A stretch of 64,000 bases of DNA from Apricaphanius iberus (Eukaryota; Chordata; Actinopteri; Cyprinodontiformes; Aphaniidae): contig JAPXFQ010002841.1 in assembly GCA_028564705.1 (NCBI GenBank), forward strand, positions 124,001 to 188,000, given 5' to 3'. A program made the translations under genes and the position numbers. The notes beneath the pieces are model-generated. The model did no database searches. It saw nothing but the letters and a program-made list of their open reading frames with translations, and was not told the origin of the DNA. Positions 21,744-34,193 of the stretch are shown here, in pieces. Each line of letters starts with the position of its first letter. Position 1 is the first letter of the stretch.

Positions 21744-23544
21744 ATGGGGGATTTTTTCTGCCTTTTATCTAGAGAATACAAATACAATTTAGGAGAGGAT
21801 TATTCTCTCTTCTCCCTCAAAACCTGTAATGCTTGCGCTCAAAACTTCTCCGCTTTCTCAGATATTCTCTATTCTCTTTCAAATTCTATGTTTTTCTTGC
21901 GCACAGATTTTCTCCTCACTTGCAAAGTGTATCTCTGCGCAGATCAAAACTGCGCTCATGAATCTTTCTTCTCTGCTTGCGGATTCTGTGTGCTCACTTG
22001 TGGATTGAGAAGTGTTGTTGCCTAGCAATCGTTCCAGCCAATAAAATGATAGTTCTCCTTATATGGTAGCAGCCTGCTTTAGGGTGCGTTTGTTTTCTGC
22101 TTTGTGTTAGCCTGCGACTACAGGTTACTACATCTGGTGGTCTAACTGTGCTGCCCACTGGATAAAGAGAGAAACAACAAAAAATGTATTTGATACATTC
22201 AAGATAGTCATATAATTTAGAATCCTGCTTTTTCATTTCTCTTTGTTTTTATATTTCAGTTTTTCATTAAGAGTATTATTACAAGTTTACTCTTAATTAT
22301 ACTGTCAAACTTGTAATATTTTCATATTTTTCTGATGTATTAAAGATATATTTAAGCTGTAAAAATAATGTTTAAACAAAAGTTTATTAAAGTAAATGAT
22401 TAGATAAATAACTTCAGCTTGCTGCTCTCACAAGTTTTGGGGAATCACGATATGCTTTCAAAATAATAACATTTTTTTATTATTTAAATTGTTTTGTGGA
22501 TCATCAAAACTAAAAAAAAAACTATTTTGACCATCCAGTATTTGATTAATTACTTTGAATTGATTGATCTGACAAACAGAAAAACCCATGATTTATTTCT
22601 CATAAATCTCTGCTTACCAACATGTCCAGCCATCTGGATGCCAGTACGCAACCCCTGTGGAACATTTAGTAATCTGAAGCGGGACATTTTTTCACTTGAT
22701 TCCACAGAATGGCTCAGCATCAACCACAGACTCAAATAAGTCATTTATATAAATATAAATATAATTATTTTCCTTAATTAATGATTACCAGAGTGTTAGT
22801 TCTGAAGTTAAAGGTTTACACCATACCGATATAGGACACAACATGGGTAACACGCAGCGATACAAAACGCTGTTTCTGTTCATTCTAAAGCTCTAAACAA
22901 CATTACCCTTTTGTAGTAGTTGGTAGAGAGTCCCTAAATTAAAACTTAAGTGTGTAACTAGGTTAATATTTAGTTCGGAATCGAAAGGAAGATTCGTGCA
23001 ACAAGATAGACTAATGTTAGCCATAGCTCTGAACTCGCTGGAAGTTTGTATGTTCATGTTAGGTATATTATGGAAAAATAATTTACATGAAGGTTTTATT
23101 GATGCTGATCCATTTTCAAGTTCAAGTGGCTTCTCTTTATCCAGTAATGCCACCAGGTGCAGTAACCTGTAGTCGCTGGCTAACACAGAGCAGCAAACAA
23201 ACGCACTCTAAAGCAGGCTGCTACCAGATGAGGAGACCTATCATTCTATTGGCTGGAATGGTTTATAGGCGACAAAACTTCTCAATCTGCAAGCGAGCAC
23301 ACAGAATCCGCAAGCAGAGAAGAAAGGTTCATGAGTGCAGCTTTGATCTGCGCAGAGATACAGTTTGCAAGCGAGGAGAAAATCTGTGAGCAAGAAAATT
23401 TGATTTTGAGAGAGAATAGAGAATATCTGAGAAAAAGCGGACGTTTTGAGCACAAGCATTACAGGTTTTCAGAGAGAAGAGAGAATAATCCTCTCCTAAA
23501 TTGTAATTGCATTCTCTTGATAAATGTCAGAAAAAATCCCCCAT
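21744..23544. mobile_element. 1.8-kb DNA transposon with ~420-bp inverted repeats and 8-bp TSD
   Basis: The element begins ATGGGGGATTTTTTCTG and ends with its complement, CAGAAAAAATCCCCCAT. It is flanked on both sides by a perfect acctaagt (21736-21743 and 23545-23552). The two arms (about 21744-22170 and 23131-23544) are inverted and clearly homologous throughout, for example ctctgcgcagatcaaa against tttgatctgcgcagag. The ~960-bp centre has no recognisable transposase. An 8-bp duplication fits hAT- or P-type integrases, but the termini do not show the usual hAT CAGNG start. It lies within the extra grin2a intron. Confidence 0.88.
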
Positions 23545-23579
23545 ACCTAAGTCGAATAAATGACTCATTAGCAGGCCTC

Positions 23580-23720
23580 TGAAGACCTTGTGACATGTTT
23601 ATGAGGGAATTCAGGTGTGCTGAAGCAGGAATGCATCCAAAGGTTGCAGGCCGGTAGCTCTCCAGATCTTGGACACTCATGGTGTAGATCTTTACTTTAT
23701 AGTAAATTGGGCTGAACATG
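23580..23720 (-). repeat. Interspersed repeat fragment
   Basis: gtgctgaagcaggaatgcat, then ccaaaggttgcaggccggta and gctctccagatcttggacac, resembles the familiar fish repeat end of the type 'ttggacacc...'. The family is not certain. Confidence 0.35.
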
Positions 23721-24047
23721 AATTGATGTTAAGCTTCTCAGATTTTTTTTTTATTTGTGTTGCAGAAACTGTAACAACAACTTAACTGTTTTTGGAAATA
23801 ACAATTCTTGTGGCTTTAATGGATGATCCGGTATAGATTAGCAAAACTGTGATAAAAGGGAATCCCTTCCTTTTCAACCAGATTTTAGACATGTTCCCAA
23901 AATGCCAGCATCTTTTACTGTCACTGCATGAGTCACTGTACCAAAAATAAACCAGTGTGCCTGAACTAGGCAATGCTACAGAGCATTTTCTCCATCATTG
24001 GTTTGGATAAATGGCAATCTTTTACTTAGGAATTGTAGCTTTATTTA

Positions 24048-25929
<1,882 letters not shown>

Positions 25930-26230
25930 TAAAAATAATATCATAATAACAGGCGATAAGGGTGGTGGTAGTGTAATGGTCTTGGGTTTCGTCACTTTTT
26001 CAGGACCTGGACAACTTTATAATTGACGGAACCATGAATTCCCTACAAGAGAAACATGAAAGAAAATATACTACCATTAATTCATTAGGTTTAACTCACT
26101 CACTCACAATTGAAGCAGGACAATGTTCTGAAGCATATAAGCAAATCTGTCTCTAGATTGAAAAAAAATGTTGGGTGTTCAAACCTGTACGTGATCAAAT
26201 ACTGCTTCAAATTGCGTATTCAACCATCTA
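25930..26230 (+). repeat. Tc1-like remnant
   Basis: gtggtggtagtgtaatggtc, then ttgggtttcgtcactttttc and aggacctggacaactttata, is the decayed 'GGSVMVWG...' coding stretch of a Tc1-like transposase in plus orientation, with 'caggacaatgttctgaagca' further on. It has many stops and indels, and no ends are defined. Confidence 0.5.
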
Positions 26231-28032
26231 AAGGGTTTATGAAATAATCTTTAAATGAGCAGTTATTTCAGTTTTGACAATTTAGCAATCTTATCATTAG
26301 AGATGTCCGCTCTTGTTGTGAACCTGCTTTATTAGCTATTACCTGGAAATCTACTTAAAAAAATCAAACTGAGTATGATAAATCCAAGTACAGTGCTGAC
26401 TGCCTAAAACCTCTTCAAAAAACCTTACTATTCTGAACTTTTTCTTTTAGTTTCAGTCTTCTTCTAAAATTACTGAAGGGTAGAGGTATTTTTTAGAGAT
26501 TTCTGATCTAATTTCATGTATCTGAAGAAAGCTCTGAAAAAAAAAAAAAAACTTTATTTCACCGAACTCAACTTCTAGAAGCTGTTGTTGATGTATTTTA
26601 CCAGGTAATGTGACTTGTGTCATGTGCCCACCTCTGTGCACTGTGTCCAGACAGCTGCTGGTGTGTGGAGAAAAGCTGCACACAAAACAACTGAAATATT
26701 TACCAATAGATTTTATAGAATTCATAAAATATTTTAAACATTTCTGAAATAGAATTTTATTTTATCATGTTGTGCAAGTTAAAAATGGACTTGTGATTTA
26801 CCAGGAAAACTTAGAAAACTGTGCCATATGTATTAAATCAGAGATATTTGTAAACATATTACAGTGCTCCAGAAACTCTTCTTGAGCCAAAATTGAAGTC
26901 GCTCTAAAAAAAAAGAAAAACAAAAGAAGTATTGAACTAGGAATCTGTGCAGGCAAATTCAAATGAGGAAGGTAAATAGTCACATATTTAGACATGCAAT
27001 CATCCAGAATGCTTATAAAAAAGAAGTAATACTTACTTGAACTTGAATTGTGAGGCCAGTCTTATGGTTTGCACATCGGCATCATTTCCCCTGTACTAAA
27101 AACTACAGTTATTTTGTGTGTCAGTTATTAATTATTGAACCAATAATTTAAACTAATAAACCTGACTGATTAAAAAAGTAAATGAAAGATCTTTTATATT
27201 GTGGTGTTGTATTTTTTTCCATTTAAATATATCTTGCCGTTTTACTGTTCTCTGCAGACTTACAGTATTCAACAAGTTACCTGTGAAAATGCTCCTTCAA
27301 AGTTACTTCTTGTACAGTTGTTTTCACTCTTTAATCCAAGATCCTTTTCTAGGTTCCATTCTCATTGTCTTATAGGTAAAAGATTAAAAATAACCACCTG
27401 CTTTTTCTACTGCAGATAAGAGACTAACTACTCTTAATTATTCATAATAATAGATTAAAGGCACAAAGCTTTTAAAAACAGTATGCTTTTCTGATATGGT
27501 TTGCAAATTTTAATTATTTGTGTAACTTTATTTCACTTTTACAAAATTCCTCCATTGAATGGCTTAAGGAAGCTTGACTGAAAATCTTGAAATTAGAATT
27601 ATATACAATTATTAATTAACCAACTGCATTTAAACCATATTCACATCCAAAATAAATGTAGACAAAAATGTTATTAAAAAGAAAATCCCCATATACTGAG
27701 TTAAATCATAGCAGGATATTGCAAAAAGTGTAGCAGTTTAAGAAGGTGTATGAACGCATGATTTCATGGTATTGCTCATGTGTTTTTCAACAGATTGTAT
27801 TTTTGGGACTGAAACGGATGTTAGTTTCTAATCTTGTCAGCATCATGTATTATGAGACCTAATCCTGCTATCAAGCCTGCTGCAGAGTTGCTTATCCACA
27901 AATTCTGTCAAATAGAAATATTACCAGCTTACTTTTCAGAAACAAAACTAACATAAGACTACAGTATCTTGTTTATTATCATATTAACCTCTAAATAAAG
28001 CATTATAGGCTGGTATAATACAATATATACTA
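26231..28032 (-). other. grin2a intron, no recognised element
   Basis: AT-rich sequence without a supported gene or repeat. Confidence 0.4.
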
Positions 28033-28034
28033 TA

Positions 28035-29640
28035 CAGGTGCTGGTCTGTAAATTAGAATATCATCAAAAAGTTGAATTATTTCAGTAATTCCATTCAAAA
28101 CGTGAAACTTCTATACTGTATACTTTCCTTCCACACATAGTGATATATTTCAAGTGTTTATTAATTTTCATTTTTATTATTACAACTGACAGCTAATGAA
28201 AACACCAAATTCAGTATCTCAGAAAATTAGAATATTCTGAAAAGGCTCAATATAGAAGACACCTGGTGCCACTCTAATCAGCTGATTAACTCAAAACACC
28301 TGCAAAGGCCTTTAAAAGGTCCCTCAGTCTTGTTCTGAAGGCTCCACAATCATGGGGAAGACTTCTGACTTAACAGCTGTCCAAAAGACGACCATTGACA
28401 CCTTGTACAAGGAGGGCAAGACACAAAAGGTGATTGCTAAAGAAGCTGGCTGTTCGCAGAGCTCTGTGTCCAAGCACATTAACAGACAGGCGAAGGGACG
28501 GAAAAAATGTGGTAGAAAAAAGTGTACAAGCTCTAGGGATAACCGCACCCTGCAGAGAATTGTGACGACAAACCCATTCAAAAATGTGGGGGAGATCCAC
28601 AAAGAGTGGACTGCAGCTGGAGTCAGCGCTTCAAGAACCACCACGAAGAGACTCATGAAAGACATGGGATTCAGCTGTCGCATTCCGTGTGTCAAGCCAC
28701 TCTTGAACAAGAAACAGCGTAAGAAGCGTCTCGCCTGGGCCAAGGACAAAAAGGACTGGACTGCTGCTGAGTGGTCCAAAGTTATGTTTTCTGATGAAAG
28801 CAATTTTTGCATTTCCTTTGGAAATCAAGGACCCAGAGTCTGGAGGAAGAGCGGAGAAGCACAGAATCCACGTTGCATGAGGTCCAGTGTAAAGTTTCCA
28901 CCGTCAGTGATGGTGTGGGGTGCCATGTCATCTGCCGGTGTTGGCCCACTCTGTTTCCTGAGGTCCAAGGTCAATGCAGCCGTCTACCAGGAAGTTTTAG
29001 AGCACTTCATGCTTCCTGCTGCTGACCAACTTTATGGGGATGCAGACTTCACTTTTCAACAGGACTTGGCACCTGCACACAGTGCCAAAACCACCAGTAC
29101 CTGGTTCAAGGACCATGGTATCCCTGTCCTTGATTGGCCAGCAAACTCGCCTGACCTTAACCCCATAGAAAATCTATGGGGTATTGTGAAGCGGAAGATG
29201 CAATACGCTAGACCCAACAATGCAGAGGAGCTGAAGACGACTATCAGAGCAACCTGGGCTCTCATAACACCTGAGCAGTGCCACAGACTGATCGAGTCCA
29301 TGCCACGCCGCATTACTGCAGTGATGGAGGCAAAAGGAGCCCCGACTAAGTATTGAGTGCTATACATGCACATTCTTTTCATGTTCATTCTTTTCAGTTG
29401 GCCAACATTTAAAAAAAAAACATTTTTTTTCATTGGCCTTTAAAATATTCTAATTTTTTGAGATACCAAATTTGGAGTTTTCATTAGTTGTCACTTATAA
29501 ATATCAAAATTAAAAGAAATAAACATTGGAAATACATTGGTCTGTGTGCATTGCATGAATATAATGTACAAGTTTCACGTTTTGAATGGAATTATTGAAA
29601 TAATTCAACTTTTTGATGATATTCTAATTTACAGCACCTG
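28035..29640 (+). mobile_element. Complete Tc1-like transposon (IR/DR type) with intact transposase
   Basis: The terminal inverted repeats begin CAGGTGCTGGTCTGTAAATT on the left and, reverse-complemented, CAGGTGCTGTAAATTAGAAT on the right. The left end follows TA (28033-28034). On the right the expected TA is TG, at the start of a (TG)n(TA)n run. Homology between the arms extends about 200 bp (to about 28245 and 29428). Each arm carries two copies of an aattagaatat core, one outer and one inner, which is the IR/DR arrangement of Sleeping-Beauty-like fish elements. The 1,606-bp element sits antisense to grin2a in its intron. Confidence 0.93.
28352..29356 (+). CDS. Tc1-like DD34E transposase, full length
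   Basis: This is an uninterrupted 334-residue frame, the usual length for Tc1 transposases (about 340). The N-terminal helix-turn-helix spans roughly residues 8-45, including TQKVIAKEAGCSQSSVSKHI. A basic segment GRKKCGRKKCTSSRDNR follows, then a second DNA-binding helix set to about residue 115. The catalytic triad is complete: Asp148 in MFSDESNF, Asp238 in FQQDLAPAHSAK, and Glu273 in SPDLNPIENLWG. There are 34 residues between the last two, so it is DD34E. The start ATG lies about 100 bp inside the left repeat. It would bind its own repeats and catalyse cut-and-paste at TA sites. It looks young or still selected, because no stop or frameshift is present. Confidence 0.95.
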   Translation: MGKTSDLTAVQKTTIDTLYKEGKTQKVIAKEAGCSQSSVSKHINRQAKGRKKCGRKKCTSSRDNRTLQRIVTTNPFKNVGEIHKEWTAAGVSASRTTTKRLMKDMGFSCRIPCVKPLLNKKQRKKRLAWAKDKKDWTAAEWSKVMFSDESNFCISFGNQGPRVWRKSGEAQNPRCMRSSVKFPPSVMVWGAMSSAGVGPLCFLRSKVNAAVYQEVLEHFMLPAADQLYGDADFTFQQDLAPAHSAKTTSTWFKDHGIPVLDWPANSPDLNPIENLWGIVKRKMQYARPNNAEELKTTIRATWALITPEQCHRLIESMPRRITAVMEAKGAPTKY

Positions 29641-29677
29641 TGTGTGTGTGTGTTTATATATATATATATATATATAT
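29641..29677. repeat. (TG)n(TA)n microsatellite
   Basis: A compound dinucleotide run directly abuts the right end of the Tc1 element. It probably obscures the right TA target duplication. Confidence 0.9.
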
Positions 29678-29679
29678 TA

Positions 29680-30324
29680 GGGGTGTCACGATATCGATTT
29701 TGTATCGAAATCGATCAAAATTACGTTATGACCTTGCACATCGAAATCCAAAAGAGGATCACGATCACCTACTGCTCCTATGTTTACTATGCGCCCCACT
29801 CGGGACTCCATAGCAACAGTTAGCAGGCGACCATCTATTTACTCAAATGTCCTCATCACAAAGAACCACACATTGCATTTTCCCTAACAACTCTCAACAG
29901 TTATCCTACAACTCACAACAACACCTAGTAACATTTTAACTGCCTGTATCAATTCCCCTGTGATTAGAGCACACGTATACAGAGCACATTAGCCGACGCT
30001 AGCAAGTAGCCAAAGCTAAGCTACAGTTAAACCATGGCTAAGACAGATAAAGAAAGAAGCCCCGGGACCTGTGCTAAAGCCACTCCTTCTATTCTCAAGG
30101 AAATCTCAGGAAATTTTTAGTTCCCATTGAGTTAGGTCCACGTTCACATTGTAAACAACAGGAACAATGCTAGCTGGATTTTTCTCGGCCTAATGAGCAT
30201 TGCGTCAGTCGATCTGCAGTAACTCTAAAGAGTCACTAGCTGGCAGCCACCCTCTGTTTCTAATAATTTGCTATTTAAACAAGACTGTTACACTTTTATT
30301 GTAAATAAATTATTTTATTTGGGC
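29680..30324. repeat. hAT-like end and flanking unassigned sequence
   Basis: At 29680 ttaggggtgtcacgatatcg leads into cgattttgtatcgaaatcga. This AGGGGTGTCACGA start plus a short palindromic stretch is typical of hAT termini in fish. The opposite end was not located. The remaining sequence to about 30324 is unassigned. Confidence 0.4.
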
Positions 30325-31185
30325 TTCAGAGTGATTGCTTTCAGCTGTCTGTGGGTCGGGCCATTTTCTACCTGTTCTAGAACCCACCAAATGAATGTCA
30401 CTTGTAATTATTCTATATATATTTAATTCTAAAATTTCCACATACTACAGCAAAATCCACAGCGATAAAGTTCTGTAGTGGTTATTTTGATATCACTTTA
30501 AAATTAATTACAATTTGCTTTCTTTCTTTAGGTTTAGATATACAAAATGGAACATTTGCCACCTGGTTGAAATCGTGGCCTAGTGGTTTCAGACACTGCC
30601 TTGTAATTCTGATGTCATGGGTTTAAAAACACATGTTAACTCTGCTTTGTTTGTATTTAATAAATTTTTTGCCTTGTAAACAAGTGCACTTTTTATGTTT
30701 ATTGTTCTAATATTTTTATACTATATAATGTTATTATATTAAGTAAAGCACACTTACGCACAAGGAAGATTTAAGATAATGCTCATGGACCTCATAAAGC
30801 TAAAAGTTTGTGCATCAGCTTACTAAGGGATCAGCACATATTGTCAAAGAAACACTAACTTTTAAGGCAGAATAAAACCCGTGACACCAGGTTTGCAAAG
30901 CAATGTATGTAACAACTAGGCCACTACTTAAGTCAGGTTTAAGTAGTCAAAAGCTCAATTTTTATATCTAAACCTAAAGAAAGGAAACAAACTAATTATT
31001 TTAAAGTGATCTCAAATTAAACATAGCAAGTTATAGCAGTGGATTTTGCTGTATTATGTGTACATTTTAGAATTAAAGATATATAAAGAACTACAAGTGA
31101 CATTAATTTGCTGGGTTAAAAAACGGGTACAAAATGGCAGACTCCCTGATAGCTGAAAGCTAGTACATGCTGCCCTGAAGCATCG
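30325..31185. repeat. Long imperfect inverted repeat pair
   Basis: Arms at about 30325-30645 and 30865-31185 are inverted copies. For example, atgaatgtcacttgtaatta on the left matches the complement of ctacaagtgacattaa on the right. The arms also share tctttctttaggtttagata and gtggcctagtggtt/gtggcctagttgtt. The inner gtggcctagtggtt...gtcatgggttt looks like tRNA A- and B-box sequence. It is probably a foldback or long-TIR element with a ~220-bp spacer. No target duplication was established. Confidence 0.65.
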
Positions 31186-31228
31186 CCCACATACGCATGC
31201 ACGACGTGAAATGAGTATCAGCTGAATG

Positions 31229-31462
31229 AAGCAGCACTGAAAAAAAAGATTGCCATTGAAAAAAAGATGAAAGTGTGAACACTTGATTGTAAGTGAGTTA
31301 ATTGTTTTAATGCATATAATTTGAGTGTTATTGACATTTTTTTCACTTTCAATTTTTATTTCAGTACATAATTTTTCACTGCATTTATTTCATATTCAAA
31401 ATTAAGATTTTCATTGACAATTAAATTTTTCAATGCCATTTTTTTTCCCAGTGCCAATATTT
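31229..31462. repeat. Small hairpin-type repeat
   Basis: gcactgaaaaaaaagattgc on the left and the complement of gccattttttttcccagtgc on the right make inverted ends of about 35 bp around an AT-rich centre. This suggests a small MITE-like element. Confidence 0.4.
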
Positions 31463-31788
31463 CTTTTCATTTCCATTCCAAGCTGATATCATTGTGATCC
31501 CATTGGCGAGAAGAGTAATGTTACATGCCTCACCCAAAAATCGCCAATAACCCTACAAGTTGGTCGACTTATCGCTATTTTCTTGTATTTTTAAAAAGGA
31601 ATTGCTAGAGTGATCTGAAAAGTCGCTAAATATAGCTAAGTTGAGTAGACTGTCTGCAACTCCCCGCTTCTTCTCACCACGCCCTCCTCCCCTACTACTA
31701 TAAAAGACAATCAGCTTAGAAGCAGCCTTCGATTACCCTTAAAACTTAAGCACAAGAAGCCCAAAGCATAAAAACAGACTTCATTTAA

Positions 31789-32286
31789 AGTGACAGTGTG
31801 TAGTCTTTGCAGTACATCTTTGAAAATAGCCACAAAAAAATATGTAATAATAATTACGTAAAGCACATTAATTGCAAAATATTGGCGATATTGTAAAATA
31901 TGACTTTAAAAATCAGTTTTAAAATACATAGGCCTGGGTACTCTTTTCAGGGGAAAGCCATATTAGATGACGTCTTCTACAAGAGCCCGGACGGACAAAG
32001 CGCACGGAACACGCCCGCTATCAAAACATTTATTTCCCCTCAAAATGCAAAAACATTTTGCCAAAAATAAGTTTTTACCTCTTCGCTAGTTCCAAGCGAT
32101 GAAAGACAGACTGATGTGCTCGTCATGTTGCTGAAAATAGATAATTCTCAGGGAATTGAGCGTTTGAAAACAGTACTAGTTGGACCTCCGTTGATGAGTT
32201 TCTTATTCGAAAACACAAATACTGCATTCTTTTGATAATTTAGGTATGCACTGCCCCATACTGGCCGAAAATTACACACTGTGCCT
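31789..32286. mobile_element. TTAA-flanked MITE (~500 bp)
   Basis: The left end reads AGTGACAGTGTGTAGTCT and the right end, reverse-complemented, AGGCACAGTGTGTAATTT. They form a terminal inverted repeat sharing ACAGTGTGTA. Both sides are flanked by TTAA (31785-31788 and 32287-32290), the target of piggyBac- and Kolobok-type transposases. No ORF is present, so it is non-autonomous. Confidence 0.75.
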
Positions 32287-32404
32287 TTAAAGGCAACTAA
32301 CTTTGAGAAAGAATAACATTAAAGATGAAAAAATAGATAAACATGATTAAAAACATAGCACGCTAAAAAAGGTGGTGATTAATTAGTCGGAATTAACACG
32401 ATAA

Positions 32405-32438
32405 TTTATATATATATATCTCTCTCTCTCTCTCTCTC

Positions 32439-32474
<36 letters not shown>

Positions 32475-32500
32475 GAGAGAGAGAGAGAGAGAGAGGGGGA
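32405..32500. repeat. Palindromic compound microsatellite
   Basis: (TA)n is followed by (TC)n-TG, then (TA)n, then CA-(GA)n. The part from about 32419 to 32494 reads the same on both strands. A 24-nt TC/GA stem encloses a TA core that is itself self-complementary, so it could extrude as a long hairpin. Confidence 0.95.
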
Positions 32501-32674
32501 GGTCTGTAATTTTCACTTTCAATTTTCACCACACCTATGAGTCAAAATGTCCCAAAACTAACAAAATCAGGGAAATTACATTATATGACTTATAATGTAA
32601 TTTAATGTAATTTAATTTAATGTAATGACTTTTAATGTAATGACTTTTAAAAACATTATTTGTATAACGGTGCA

Positions 32675-32955
32675 GTGCAGGAAATAAGTATGAAGCACCT
32701 ACAAACAAGTAAGAGTTTTGGCCCTCTCAGACCAGTTGCATTGTTTTCAAGAACCTCTTCTGTGCTACACTCGTTACCTGTATTAATGACACCTGTTTAA
32801 ACTCACTATCTGTATAAAAGACAATTGTCCAGACCCTCAAACAGTCAGATTTGCTGTGTTTGGAGGAGGAAGAATGCTGAGATGCTTTCCAGTAACACCA
32901 TACTCACTCACACATACAAATAATACACCACGCGGGCAACAAAGGGGTGGCTACA
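32675..32955 (+). repeat. Internally deleted Tc1-like remnant
   Basis: The segment starting gtgcaggaaataagtatgaa, with cgttacctgtattaatgaca, cacctgtttaaactcactat and gtataaaagacaattgtcca, is the 5' untranslated part of a Tc1-like element. It jumps directly to gctgtgtttggaggaggaag, which belongs near the catalytic core, so most of the transposase is deleted. Confidence 0.55.
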
Positions 32956-33496
32956 TTAAAAGCATTTCAAAAACAACGTAAGTTCTAAAATATTAGGACA
33001 TTTGTCCATAAAAAAATTTATTAAAATGATCAAGCACAAATTCAATTCTAATTTTTATTGCAATTTTTCCTATTTATTTATTTCAGTGTATTTTTGAAGA
33101 CTGTTCTTTGAGCAGAGAAGTCTAAGCGACTTAAAACACAGTCAAAATAAAACATCTCCTCCTTTTGCATTTCACTTATGGAATGCTAATGTGCTCAAAA
33201 TTAAATACATAAATAAAACCTTATGATATAAATGTCTACATTATTAAATATTAGAAAAATGTAAAATGTAACAATGAAATGGTTAAAATACTCAATTCAT
33301 AAAAGTGTAAGCTCCTTATTATGAAATATGTATAAAATATTATGTATGTATTAATATAAAACATTATTTAATTGTAAAAAAATGTTTTATATATATTTTA
33401 TTTTTCTGTATTTTTATTTAAGTTCATTAGTTTTTGTTTTTTTCCCAAAACATAATTTTTTTACAAAATCAGCTTTTATTTAATAATGGTGTTTTC

Positions 33497-33805
33497 TCAC
33501 TGCAGGAAGGTTATGGGTTCAAAACCCGGCCAAGGGTCTTTCTGCATGGAGTTTGCATGGTCTCCCCGTGCATGCATTGTTTCCTTTTGGGTACTCCGGC
33601 TTCCTCCCACAGCCCAAAAACATAGAAACTGTTAGGTGTGAGTGTGTGTGCATGGTTGTTCATCTTGTTCTGTCTCTGTGTTGCCCTGCGATCGAATGGC
33701 GACCGTTCCAGGGTGTACCCTGCCTCTTGCCCGTTGACAGCTGTAGATAGGCACCAGCCCCCCCAGCGATCCCCTTGAGGATTAAGCAGTTTAGAAAATG
33801 GATGG
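33497..33805 (+). mobile_element. tRNA-derived SINE, copy 1, with 11-bp TSD
   Basis: The copy is flanked by atggtgttttc on both sides (33486-33496 and 33806-33816). It contains GGGTTCAAAACCC, matching the Pol III B box; the A box is missing, so it is 5'-truncated. The body is ggagtttgcatggtctcccc, then ggtactccggcttcctccca and tagataggcaccagcc. The tail is ggattaagcagtttagaaaa followed by (ATGG)n. It inserted into the left arm of the long-TIR element. Confidence 0.88.
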
Positions 33806-34193
33806 ATGGTGTTTTCCCTAATGGTTTATATATATATATCAAAAGATGAATTATCCACTGAATAAGATCATCAGCCAATCAGAGTCAGTATATGTGACCT
33901 TCATGCTCATTGGCTGGTGCTTCAACATTGATCCTCCTGGATAGCCTTTCTCACTCACTGTTAGCAGCCTGCTGTAGCCGAGCATAACATTATAGTCAAA
34001 GGTCAGAGCCAGGGGCGTAGCACTAACTTTGGGGCCATGGGTATGGACGATCTTGCTGGGCTCCCCTACCAAATACCAGTGGGCCCTGAATATCTTTAGG
34101 TGGGATATTTCCAGTAACAGGTTTTGCTCCACCTTAACTAACTAAAATTTGAACAATAGTTTTCCTGTGTTTAGCAGTAAGAGTTGTTGGCCA

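Noticed and set aside
21744..22025. 93-residue ORF in the left arm of the long-TIR element
   Set aside because: Cys-rich frame appears also in the inverted arm with stops and indels; no transposase motif, so probably chance.
28324..28812. 162-residue minus-strand ORF
   Set aside because: Antisense shadow of the intact Tc1 transposase.
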